Positions 35,101-48,100 of a DNA stretch of 64,000 nt are shown one piece after another (position 1 is the first letter of the stretch; every line of letters begins with the position of its first letter). Source of the DNA: Pachypanchax playfairii (Eukaryota > Chordata > Actinopteri > Cyprinodontiformes > Aplocheilidae). Both the position numbers and the translations under genes were made by a program. Under the pieces are notes generated by a model, which saw nothing but the letters and a program-made list of their open reading frames with translations, made no database searches and was not told the DNA's origin. Where the stretch lies: NCBI GenBank assembly GCA_006937955.1, contig SSNP01000044.1:3188356-3252355 (forward strand), written 5' to 3'.

Positions 35101-38100
35101 GCACAGCTACACAGATGCACCGCTGCACAGCTACACAGCTACACAGATGCACAGCTGCACAGCTGCACCGCTGCACAGCTACACAGATGCACCGCTGCAC
35201 CCCTGCACAGCTACACAGCTGCACAGCTGCACCGATGCACAGCTACACAGCTGCACAGCTGCACAGCTACACAGCTGCACCCCTGCACAGCTGCACAGCT
35301 ACACAGCTGCACCCCTGCACAGCTGCACCCCTGCACAGCTACACAGCTGCACAGCTGCACAGCTGCACCGCTGCACCGCTGCACAGCTACACAGCTACAC
35401 AGCTGCACCGCTGAACAGCTACACAGCTACACAGCTACACAGCTACACAGCTGCACCCCTGCACAGCTACACAGCTGCACAGCTACACAGCTGCACCCCT
35501 GCACAGCTGTACCCCTGCACAGCTACACAGCTGCACAGCTACACAGCTGCACCCCTGCACAGCTACACAGCTGCACAGCTGCACAGACGCACCGCTGCAC
35601 CCCTGCACCCCTGCACAGCTACACAGATGCACAGCTGCACCCCTGCACAGTTACACAGCTGCACAGCTACACCCCTGCACAGCTGTACCCCTGCACAGCT
35701 GCACAGCTACACAGATGCATAGCTACACCCCTGCACAGCTGTACCCCTGCACAGCTGCACCGCTGCACAGCTACACAGCTGCACAGCTACACAGATGCAC
35801 AGCTACACCCCTGCACAGCTGCACCCCTGCACAGCTGCACCGCTGCACAGCTACACAGATGCACCGCTGCACCCCTGCACAGCTACACAGATGCACAGCT
35901 GCACAGACGCACCGCTGCACAGCTACACAGCTACACAGCTACACAGCTACACCGCTGCACAGCTACACAGCTGCACAGCTACACAGCTGCACAGATGCAC
36001 CGCTGCACCCCTGCACAGCTACACAGATGCACAGCTGCACCCCTGCACAGCTACACAGCTGCACCCCTGCACAGCTGTACCCCTGCACAGCTACACAGCT
36101 GCACAGCTACACAGCTGCACCCCTGCACAGCTACACAGCTGCACAGCTACACCCCTGCACAGCTGTACCCCTGCACAGCTGCACCGCTGCACAGCTACAC
36201 AGATGCACCGCTGCACCCCTGCACAGCTACACAGATGCACAGCTGCACAGACGCACCGCTGCACAGCTACACAGATGCACCGCTGCACAGCTGCACCGCT
36301 GCACAGCTACACAGATGCACCGCTGCACCCCTGCACAGCTGCACCCCTGCACAGCTACACAGCTGCACAGCTACACAGCTGCACCCCTGCACAGCTACAC
36401 AGCTGCACAGCTACACAGCTGTACCGATGAACAGCTACACAGCTGCACTGCTACACAGCTGCACCCCTGCACAGCTGTACCCCTGCACAGCTACACAGCT
36501 GCACAGCTACACCGCTGCACAGCTGCACCGCTACACAGCTGCACCCCTGCACAGCTGTACCCCTACACAGCTGCACCCCTGCACAGCTGCACCCCTGCAC
36601 AGCTACACAGCTGCACAGCTACACAGCTGCACCCCTGCACAGCTACACAGCTGCACAGCTACACACCTGCACAGCTACACAGCTGCACAGCTACACAGCT
36701 GTACCGATGAACAGCTACACAGCTACACAGCTGCACAGCTACACAGCTGCACCCCTGCACAGCTACACAGCTACACAGCTGCACAGCTACACAGCTGAAC
36801 CCCTGCACAGCTGCACAGCTGCACAGCTACACAGCTGCACAGCTACACAGCTGCACCGCTGCACAGCTACACAGCTGCACAGCTACACAGCTGCACAGCT
36901 GCACCGCTGCACAGCTACACAGATGCACAGCTGCACCCCTGCACAGCTACACAGCTGCACAGCTGCACCCCTGCACAGCTACACAGATGCACAGCTACAC
37001 AGCTGTACCGATGAACAGCTACACAGCTGCACTGCTACACAGCTGCACCCCTGCACAGCTGTACCCCTGCACAGCTACACAGCTGCACAGCTACACAGCT
37101 GCACCCCTGCACAGCTACACAGCTGCACAGCTACACAGCTGTACCGATGAACAGCTACACAGCTGCACTGCTGCACAGCTACACAGCTGCACCCCTGCAC
37201 AGCTGTACCCCTGCACAGCTGCACCCCTGCACAGCTGTACCCCTGCACAGCTACACAGCTGCACAGCTACACAGATGCACCACTGCACAGCTACACAGCT
37301 GCACAGCTACACAGCTGCACAGCTACACAGCTACACAGCTGCACAGCTGCACCGCTACACAGCTGCACAGCTGCACCCCTGCACAGCTGCACCGCTGCAC
37401 AGCTACACAGATGCACCGCTGCACCCCTGCACAGCTACACAGCTGCACAGCTACACAGCTGTACCGATGAACAGCTACACAGCTGCACTGCTACACAGCT
37501 GCACCCCTGCACAGCTGTACCCCTGCACAGCTACACAGCTGCACAGCTACACAGCTGACCCCTGCACAGCTACACAGCTGCACAGCTACACAGCTGCACA
37601 GCTACACAGCTGCACCCCTGCACAGCTACACTGCTGCACAGCTGCACAGCTACACAGCTGCACCCCTGCACAGTTACACAGCTGCACAGCTACACCCCTG
37701 CACAGCTGTACCCCTGCACAGCTGCACAGCTACACAGATGCATAGCTACACCCCTGCACAGCTGTACCCCTGCACAGCTGCACCGCTGCACAGCTACACA
37801 GATGCACCGCTGCACCCCTGCACAGCTACACAGCTGCACAGCTACACAGCTGTACCGATGAACAGCTACACAGCTGCACAGCTACACAGCTGCACCCCTG
37901 CACAGCTGCACCGCTGCACAGCTACACAGATACACCGCTGCACCCCTGCACAGCTACACAGATGCACAGCTGCACAGATGCACAGCTGCACCCCTGCACA
38001 GCTACACAGATGCACAGCTGCACCCCTGCACAGCTACACAGATGCACCGCTGCACCCCTGCACAGCTACACAGCTGCACAGCTACACAGCTGTACCGATG

Positions 38101-41100
38101 AACAGCTACACAGCTACACAGCTGCACAGCTACACAGCTGCACCCCTGCACAGCTGTACCCCTGCACAGCTACACAGATGCACCACTGCACAGCTACACA
38201 GCTGCACAGATGCACCGCTGCACCCCTGCACAGCTACACAGATGCACAGCTGCACCCCTGCACAGCTGTACCCCTGCACAGCTGCACCCCTGCACAGCTG
38301 TACCCCTGCACAGCTACACAGCTGCACAGCTACACAGCTGCACCCCTGCACAGCTACACAGCTGCACAGCTACACAGCTGTACCGATGAACAGCTACACA
38401 GCTACACAGCTGCACAGCTACACAGCTGCACCCCTGCACAGCTACACTGCTGCACAGCTGCACAGCTACACAGCTGCACCCCTGCACAGTTACACAGCTG
38501 CACAGCTACACCCCTGCACAGCTGTACCCCTGCACAGCTGCACAGCTACACAGATGCATAGCTACACCCCTGCACAGCTGTACCCCTGCACAGCTGCACC
38601 GATGCACAGCTACACAGCTGCACCGCTGCACAGCTACACAGCTGCACCCCTGCACAGCTGTACCCCTGCACAGCTGCACCCCTGCACAGCTGTACCCCTG
38701 CACAGCTGCACCGCTGCACAGCTACACAGATGCACCGCTGCACCCCTGCACAGCTACACAGATGCACAGCTGCACAGACGCACCGCTGCACCCCTGCACC
38801 CCTGCACAGCTACACAGATGCACCGCTGCACCCCTGCACAGCTACACAGCTGTACCGATGAACAGCTACACAGCTACACAGCTGCACAGCTACACAGCTG
38901 TACCGATGAACAGCTACACAGCTACACAGCTGCACCGCTACACAGCTGCACCGCTGCACAGCTACACAGCTGCACTGCTGCACAGCTACACAGCTGCACC
39001 CCTGCACAGCTGTACCCCTGCACAGCTGCACCCCTGCACAGCTGTACCCCTGCACAGCTACACAGCTGCACAGCTACACAGCTGCACCCCTGCACAGCTA
39101 CACAGCTGCACAGCTACACAGCTGTACCGATGAACAGCTACACAGCTACACAGCTGCACAGCTACACAGCTGTACCGATGAACAGCTACACAGCTACACA
39201 GCTGCACAGCTACACAGCTGTACCGATGAACAGCTACACAGCTACACAGCTACACAGCTACACAGCTGCACCCCTGCACAGCTACACAGCTGCACAGCTA
39301 CACAGCTGTACCGATGAACAGCTACACAGCTACACAGCTGCACAGCTACACAGCTGCACCCCTGCACAGCTGCACCCCTGCACAGCTACACAGCTGCACA
39401 GCTACACAGCTGTACCGATGAACAGCTACACAGCTACACAGCTGCACAGCTACACAGCTGCACCCCTGCACCCCTGCACAGCTGCACAGCTGCACAGCTA
39501 CACAGATGCACAGCTACACCCCTGCACAGCTGCACCCCTGCACAGCTGCACCCCTGCACAGCTACACAGCTGCACAGCTACACAGCTGTACCGCTGAACA
39601 GCTACACAGCTACACAGCTACACAGCTACACAGCTACACAGCTGCACCGCTGAACAGCTACACAGCTGCACAGCTACACAGCTGTACCGATGAACAGCTA
39701 CACAGCTACACAGCTACACAGCTGCACAGCTGTACCGCTGAACAGCTACACAGCTGCACAGCTACACAGCTGCACAGCTGCACAGCTACACAGCTACACA
39801 GCTGCACAGCTACACAGCTGCACCCCTGCACAGCTACACAGATGCACAGCTACACCCCTGCACAGCTGTACCCCTGCACAGCTGCACCGCTGCACAGCTA
39901 CACAGCTGCACCGCTGCACAGCTCCACAGCTACACAGCTGCACAGCTACACAGCTGTACAGATGAACAGCTACACAGCTGCACTGCTACACAGCTGCACC
40001 CCTGCACAGCTGTACCCCTGCACAGCTACACCGCTGCACAGCTACACAGCTGCACAGCTACACAGATGCACAGCTACACCCCTGCACAGCTGCACCGCTG
40101 CACAGCTACACAGATGCACCGCTGCACCCCTGCACAGCTACACAGCTGCACAGCTACACAGCTGTACCGATGAACAGCTACACAGCTACACAGCTGCACA
40201 GCTACACAGCTGCACCCCTCCACAGCTGCACCCCTGCACAGCTACACAGCTGCACCCCTGCACAGCTACACAGCTGCACAGATGCACCGCTGCACCCCTG
40301 CACAGCTACACAGATGCACAGCTGCACCCCTGCACAGCTACACAGATGCACCGCTGCACCCCTGCACAGCTACACAGCTGCACAGCTACACAGCTGTACC
40401 GATGAACAGCTACACAGCTGCACAGCTGCACAGCTACACAGCTGCACCCCTGCACAGCTGTACCCCTGCACAGCTACACAGATGCACCACTGCACAGCTA
40501 CACAGCTGCACAGATGCACCGCTGCACCCCTGCACAGCTACACAGATGCACAGCTGCACAGACGCACCGCTGCACCCCTGCACCCCTGCACAGCTACACA
40601 GATGCACCGCTGCACCCCTGCACAGCTACACAGCTGCACAGCTACACAGCTGTACCGATGAACAGCTACACAGCTACACAGCTGCACAGCTACACAGCTG
40701 TACCGATGAACAGCTACACAGCTACACAGCTGCACAGCTACACAGCTGCACCCCTGCACAGCTACACAGCTGCACAGCTACACAGATGCACAGCTACACC
40801 CCTGCACAGCTGTACCCCTGCACAGCTGCACCGCTGCACAGCTACACAGATGCACCGCTGCACCCCTGCACAGCTACACAGATGCACAGCTGCACCCCTG
40901 CACAGCTACACAGATGCACCGCTGCACCCCTGCACAGCTACACAGATGCACAGCTGCACCCCTGCACAGCTACACAGATGCACAGCTGCACAGACGCACC
41001 GCTGCACCCCTGCACCCCTGCACAGCTACACAGCTGCACCGCTGAACAGCTACACAGCTACACAGCTGCACAGCTACACAGCTGCACCCCTGCACAGCTG

Positions 41101-44100
41101 CACCCCTGCACAGCTACACAGCTGCACAGCTACACAGATGCATAGCTACACCCCTGCACAGCTGCACCGCTGCACAGCTACACAGATGCACCGCTGCACC
41201 CCTGCACAGCTACACAGATGCACAGCTGCACAGACGCACCGCTGCACCCCTGCACCCCTGCACAGCTACACAGATGTACCGATGAACAGCTACACAGCTG
41301 CACTGCTACACAGCTGCACCCCTGCACAGCTGTACCCCTGCACAGCTACACAGATGCACCACTGCACAGCTACACAGCTGCACAGATGCACCGCTGCACC
41401 CCTGCACAGCTACACAGCTGCACAGCTACACAGCTGTACCGATGAACAGCTACACAGCTACACAGCTGCACAGCTACACAGCTGTACCGATGAACAGCTA
41501 CACAGCTACACAGCTACACAGCTACACAGCTGCACCCCTGCACAGCTACACAGCTGCACAGCTACACAGCTGCACAGCTACACCCCTGCACAGCTGCACA
41601 GCTGCACAGCTGCACAGCTACACCCCTGCACAGCTGCACAGCTACACAGCTACACCCCTGCACAGCTGTACCCCTGCACAGCTACACAGCTGCACCCCTG
41701 CACAGCTACACAGCTGCACAGCTACACAGCTGCACCGCTGCACAGCTACACAGCTGCACCCCTGCACAGCTACACAGCTGCACAGCTACACAGCTGTACC
41801 GATGAACAGCTACACAGCTACACAGCTGCACAGCTACACAGCTGTACCGATGAACAGCTACACAGCTGCACTGCTACACAGCTGCACCCCTGCACAGCTG
41901 TACCCCTGCACAGCTACACAGCTGCACAGCTACACAGATGCACCGCTGCACCCCTACACAGCTACACAGATGCACAGCTACACAGCTGCACCGATGAACA
42001 GCTACACAGCTACACAGCTGCACAGCTACACAGCTGCACCCCTGCACAGCTGCACCCCTGCACAGCTACACAGCTGCACAGCTGCACCGCTGCACCCCTG
42101 CACAGCTACACAGATGCACAGCTGCACCCCTGCACAGCTACACAGATGCACCGCTGCACCGCTGCACAGCTGCACCGCTGCACCCCTGCACAGCTACACA
42201 GCTACACAGCTGTACCGATGAACAGCTACACAGCTGCACTGCTGCACAGCTACACAGCTGCACCCCTGCACAGCTGTACCCCTGCACAGCTACACAGATG
42301 CACCACTGCACAGCTACACAGCTGCACAGATGCACCGCTGCACCCCTGCACAGCTACACAGATGCACAGCTGCACCCCTGCACAGCTACACAGCTGCACA
42401 GCTACACAGCTGTACCGATGAACAGCTACACAGCTACACAGCTGCACAGCTACACAGCTGCACCCCTGCACAGTTACACAGCTGCACAGCTACACCCCTG
42501 CACAGCTGTACCCCTGCACAGCTGCACAGCTACACAGATGCATAGCTACACCCCTGCACAGCTGTACCCCTGCACAGCTGCACCGCTGCACAGCTACACA
42601 GATGCACCGCTGCACCCCTGCACAGCTACACAGCTGCACAGCTACACAGCTGTACCGATGAACAGCTACACAGCTGCACTGCTGCACAGCTACACAGCTG
42701 CACCCCTGCACAGCTGCACAGCTACACAGCTGCACAGCTGCACAGCTGCACCCCTGCACAGCTACACAGCTGCACAGCTACACAGCTGCACCCCTGCACA
42801 GCTACACAGCTGCACAGCTACACAGCTGTACCGATGAACAGCTACACAGCTGCACTGCTACACAGCTGCACCCCTGCACAGCTGTACCCCTGCACAGCTG
42901 CACAGCTACACAGATGCACAGCTACACCCCTGCACAGCTGCACCCCTGCACAGCTGCACCGCTGCACAGCTACACAGATGCACCGCTGCACCCCTGCACA
43001 GCTACACAGATGCACAGCTACACAGCTGCACTGCTGCACAGCTACACAGCTGCACCCCTGCACAGCTACACAGCTGCACAGCTACACAGCTGTACCGATG
43101 AACAGCTACACAGCTGCACAGCTGCACAGCTACACAGCTGCACCCCTGCACAGCTGTACCCCTGCACAGCTACACAGATGCACCACTGCACAGCTACACA
43201 GCTGCACAGATGCACCGCTGCACCCCTGCACAGCTACACAGATGCACAGCTGCACAGCTGTACCGATGAACAGCTACACAGCTGCACAGCTGCACAGCTA
43301 CACAGCTGCACAGCTGCACAGCTGCACAGCTACACAGCTGCACCCCTGCACAGCTACACAGCTGCACAGCTACACAGATGCACAGCTACACCCCTGCACA
43401 GCTGTACCCCTGCACAGCTGCACCGCTGCACAGCTACACAGATGCACAGCTGCACCCCTGCACAGCTGCACCCCTGCACAGCTACACAGCTGCACAGCTA
43501 CACAGCTGCACCGCTGCACAGCTACACAGCTGCACAGCTACACAGCTGCACAGCTACACCCCTGCACAGCTGTACCCCTGCACAGCTGCACAGCTACACA
43601 GATGCATAGCTACACCCCTGCACAGCTGTACCCCTGCACAGCTGCACCGCTGCACAGCTACACAGATGCACCGCTGCACCCCTGCACAGCTACACAGATG
43701 CACAGCTGCACAGACGCACCGCTGCACAGCTACACAGATGCACCGCTGCACAGCTGCACCGCTACACAGCTGCACAGCTACACAGCTGCACCCCTGCACA
43801 GCTGCACCCCTGCACAGCTACACAGCTGCACAGCTACACAGCTGTACCGATGAACAGCTACACAGCTACACAGCTGCACAGCTACACAGCTGTACCGATG
43901 AACAGCTACACAGCTGCACTGCTACACAGCTGCACCCCTGCACAGCTGTACCCCTGCACAGCTGCACAGCTACACAGATGCATAGCTACACCCCTGCACA
44001 GCTGCACCGCTGCACAGCTACACAGATGCACCGCTGCACCCCTGCACAGCTACACAGATGCACAGCTGCACAGACGCACCGCTGCACAGCTACACAGATG

Positions 44101-44676
44101 CACCCCTGCACCCCTGCACAGCTACACAGATGCACCGCTGCACCCCTGCACAGCTACACAGCTGCACAGCTACACAGCTGTACCGATGAACAGCTACACA
44201 GCTACACAGCTGCACAGATGCACCGCTGCACCCCTGCACAGCTACACAGATGCACAGCTGCACCCCTGCACAGCTACACAGATGCACCGCTGCACCCCTG
44301 CACAGCTACACAGATGCACAGCTGCACAGACGCACCGCTGCACAGCTACACAGATGCACCGCTGCACCCCTGCACAGCTACACAGCTGCACAGCTGTACC
44401 GATGAACAGCTACATAGCTGCACTGCTGCACAGCTACACAGCTGCACCCCTGCACAGCTGTACCCCTGCACAGCTGCACCCCTGCACAGCTGTACCCCTG
44501 CACAGCTACACAGCTGCACAGCTACACAGATGCACCACTGCACAGCTACACAGCTGCACAGCTACACAGCTGCACAGCTACACCGCTGCACAGCTACACA
44601 GATGCACAGCTGCACAGCTACACAGATGCACCCCTGCACCCCTGCACAGCTGCACAGATGCACTGCTGCACAGATG
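32107..44676. repeat. 12.6-kb satellite of 8-bp words
   Basis: The array is built from octamers, about 1570 by length. The commonest are CAGCTACA, CAGCTGCA, CCCCTGCA, CCGCTGCA, CAGATGCA and CAGCTGTA; rarer ones are CCGATGAA, CAGTTACA and CCACTGCA. Word order is not random: CAGATGCA follows CAGCTACA, and CCGATGAA almost always follows CAGCTGTA. Longer blocks recur, such as those around GATGCATAGCTACACC near 32720, 35715, 37738, 38546, 42538, 43604 and 43979, showing segmental amplification. Very few indels break the 8-bp phase (one near 32609, one near 37555). No stops arise on the plus strand except from CCGATGAA and GCATAGCT, so long false frames appear. Confidence 0.98.
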
Positions 44677-44939
44677 ACACACATTAATGTTCAAGTTCCA
44701 TATTTCAGTGATACACGTGGCTGGAGAAGAGCTCCGGGTCCATCCTTCATTCTGTTCTTGCTTTTGATTTTCTGCGTCCACAATCTTTAAAACCAGACAA
44801 ACCAAACAGACCGGCTGCTTCCGTCTCATTTACAGTGTAGACTAATCAAGGTGAGACTAGCCGTGCATTCTGGGTAAAACCACAGCAAAACGTTAACAAA
44901 ATGTCTTCAGTCCTTCAAAGTCCGAAGCCTTTAAGTCGA
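44677..44939 (-). other. pkn1 3' UTR region between stop codon and satellite
   Basis: Only about 264 bp separate the pkn1 TAG from the satellite. On the minus strand I find no AATAAA or ATTAAA here; AATGAA and TTTAAA, weaker variants, are present. The true poly(A) site is therefore uncertain. Confidence 0.7.
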
Positions 44940-45143
44940 CTAGCTGAGGTCCGAGACGTAGTCAAAGTCCCGGAAGCTGTCCTGGTCCATGCGGGAGAGA
45001 ACACGGGGCTCGCGAGGAGGCGTGAGCACCGGAGGTTCTGTGGTAAACTCTTCATCAAAGTTACAGACATCTTCCTTTCCACGGATGGAGGGAACGAAGG
45101 GAGGAGGCACCTTCCTTTGCAGCAACGCCTCCCAGTCAATGTT
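44940..45143 (-). CDS. pkn1: pkn1 last coding exon (AGC C-terminal tail, stop)
   Basis: Encodes residues 807-873 and TAG. It contains the turn motif in LTPPREPR and the hydrophobic motif FRDFDYV, where Asp replaces a phosphorylated residue. The last residues (SDLS) differ from both human PKN1 and PKN2. Confidence 0.96.
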   Translation of the reverse strand, partial: NIDWEALLQRKVPPPFVPSIRGKEDVCNFDEEFTTEPPVLTPPREPRVLSRMDQDSFRDFDYVSDLS

Positions 45144-48100
45144 CTAGAAGAACAAGAAGAGAATAAATGTTCCATCATTCAGAATGTGAGAATTAAAGAC
45201 CTGGAACAGACTGGTTATGTACTCACTCTGAAAAATGGCTGCTTCTTCACCTCCTCTGCATCCTTTTCTCCAGATCCCAGCCGTCTCTCTGGGTTCCTCC
45301 GTAACAGCTGCAGACAAACATGTATTATCAGACATGTTGATGATTCAACTAGACGTCAAGCTGTTAAAGAGAGAATATTTACTCTTCTCATGATGGCGAT
45401 GGCCTCGGTGGAGAGGAAGCGTGGGTAGCGCACTTCATCATTCACAATGCTGTCGAACACCTCCTCTTCATCATCTCCTGGGAAAGGCGACTAAACACAC
45501 ACAAACATGAGAAATCAGAATAAACTATGATACATTTGTTTACAGAATGTTTCAAACTAAATTAAACATTGATTTTATAATAATTAGAACAATAAATAGA
45601 ATTTGTTTTTGTTTTTCATTTTTTCTGTCATCATTTGTTCTGGTTCACGTTCACCCCACAAGACCAGGACCAAACCAAAACCTCCCCCCTTCAACACAAA
45701 CAATGTGTTTCCAGCATGTTGCTCCGAATCCAGCTTGTTGTTCCGAATCCAGCTTGTTGTTCCGAATCCAGCTTGTTGTTCCGAATCCAGCTTGTTGTTC
45801 CGAATCCAGCTCGTTGCTCCGAGTGACGCTTGTTGCTCCTAATCCATCTTGTTGCTCTGAGTCTGGCTTGTTGCTCCAAGTCCGGCTCGTTGCTCCTAAT
45901 CCAGCACGTTGTTCCTGATCCAGCATGTTGCTCTGAGTCCAGCTCGTTGCCCAAAATCCAGCATGTTGCTCTGAGTCCAGCTCGTTGCTCCGAATCCAGC
46001 TCGTTGTTCCGAATCCAGCTCGTTGTTCCGAATCCAGCTCGTTGCTCCAAATCCAGCTCGTTGCTCCAAATCCAGCTCGTTGCTCCAAATCCAGCTCGTT
46101 GCTCCAAATCCAGCTCGTTGCTCCGAGAGACGCTTGTTGCTCCGAGTCCGGCTTGTTGCTCCGAGTCCGGCTTGTTGCTCCGAGTCCGGCTTGTTGCTCC
46201 GAGTCCGGCTTGTTGCTTCGAGCCCAGCATGTTGCTCTGTACAGGCGGCGGATGCAGAACCAAACACGTTTCTGTGATCACACGTTGTTCTTTCCACTAT
46301 TCACTTCCTCTCATCTGTTTGTTGAACAGTCCATTCACATTGTCAGGGAACCACATCAGGGTCCACCTGCAAGAGGATCTAGACCCCCGCCTTCAGGTGG
46401 ACCAGAGTTCAGGTGTTTCATCTGCACCAGAGTCTGAATGAGCTTACACAGCAGATATGATGGAGCTGACCATAGAAACAAGCTGAGTGCACAGAGTCCA
46501 GAGGCGAGAGTAAAGCTGCTCGACATGACGACACATCAGAAGAGACGTGCTGACTCTGATCTCTACATCACAAACATCTAGAAATATTACAACATTTTCA
46601 GGTCCATGAACTTCATAGAAACATCTGCTATTTGTTTCACAGCTGACTGTGGCTGCGTGTTCAGAAGGACATGTATGTTAACACGTGTTACATGTACATA
46701 TGGAGTGGATCTGATCAGAAGGGGTCCATGAGCTCTCACCTCTCCCACCAACATTTCATAGATGAGGACACCGAGTCCCCACCAGTCCACAGCTCTAGTG
46801 TAGGACGTGTCTGTCAGAACTTCTGGAGCCAAAAACTCTGGAGTCCCACAGAACGTGCTGGTACGGTCCCCATAACCCATTCCTGCATGCAAAGACAAAC
46901 ACGCCAAAACGTCTGAGGACATATTTCAGAGAATCCTGCAGCAGCTACAGAAAATAAACTTTGAAATGACTTTAGTTTAGTTTTTTGGGGCAGCAGTAAC
47001 TCGGGAGGTTGAAGGGATTATTTGGCAACTGGTTCGAATCCCCACCTGTTACTACCATGTGAACGTGTGTTTGAATGTCAGTTTTTAACGTGAGTCATGT
47101 GACCTAAAAAGCACAATACAAGAGTAAAACCATTTACCTTTTATTTCTTTCATTCCCTAAAAAACTGTCACACAAATGAACATTCAGCTTGTGTTTTATT
47201 GTGTATTTAAAGTCTTTAATGTTCACTGTGTCTCAATCTTTCAGCGTTTCAAATTAAAAGCCCATTAAGCAGCAATATATCCACCTTCTTTACAAAGTCC
47301 GAAGTCAGCGATCTTCACATAGCCGTCGGTGTCTAGCAGCAGGTTGTCCAGCTTGAGGTCTCTGTGTAAGGAAGGACACGCGTGTGTTTTATGCTCGACA
47401 TGTGTTACAGTTTGCATTATTTGTGAAGATGTCAGAGGTCTGAGGACACATGGATGTGTGTTGCTTCCACTCACCTGTACACAATCTTATGTTTATGAAG
47501 GAACTGAAGTCCAAGAACCACACAGGCAGCATAAAACCTGAAGTCACACAAAGAGAAGACAAACATGTTCAAATCTGTTTAACCACTTTTACACATCAGC
47601 AGACCAGCAGACAGGTTCTAATATCTAATACAACTTCAGCTTGTTTAAACAGTCTGAACCAGTTTAACTAAAATCACTGATCAACAACCATTTAACTATT
47701 CAATTTTATTTATACAGCAGCAGTTTATTTCCTTTCAAGGTACTTTACAGAAACATCAAGTCCAGTTTACATCAATACTCCAGATTTATAATTAACTTCA
47801 TGAAACATTTTAATAAACTGTAAATAATAATCCGATACAGGAAGTTAGGAAATGCCAATTAATAAAACATTATCTCTAAAGAACCAGCTGATTGAGTTAA
47901 ATCATCAGTTTAACACAATCCTCCATCCTGAGCAGCACAATCTGGTGACAGTGGAAAGGAAGGACTCCCTTTTAACAGGAAGAACCTCCAGCAGAACCAG
48001 AACCAGGATGAACCGTCTGCATCGGCCCACTGGGGGTCTGAGAGGACGGAGACCAACACTAAAGGATTTGAGCCGCTTGTCATTTCCATAGAAAGATGTG

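Noticed and set aside
34579..36798. 739-codon open frame as a repeat-protein gene
   Set aside because: All frames are open for compositional reasons in an 8-bp satellite, starts and stops come from the same repeat word, and it lies antisense to both neighbouring genes.
45651..46441. Overlapping 123 to 203-codon frames around the 19-bp repeat
   Set aside because: They are register shifts of the same minisatellite on both strands, inside a pkn1 intron.
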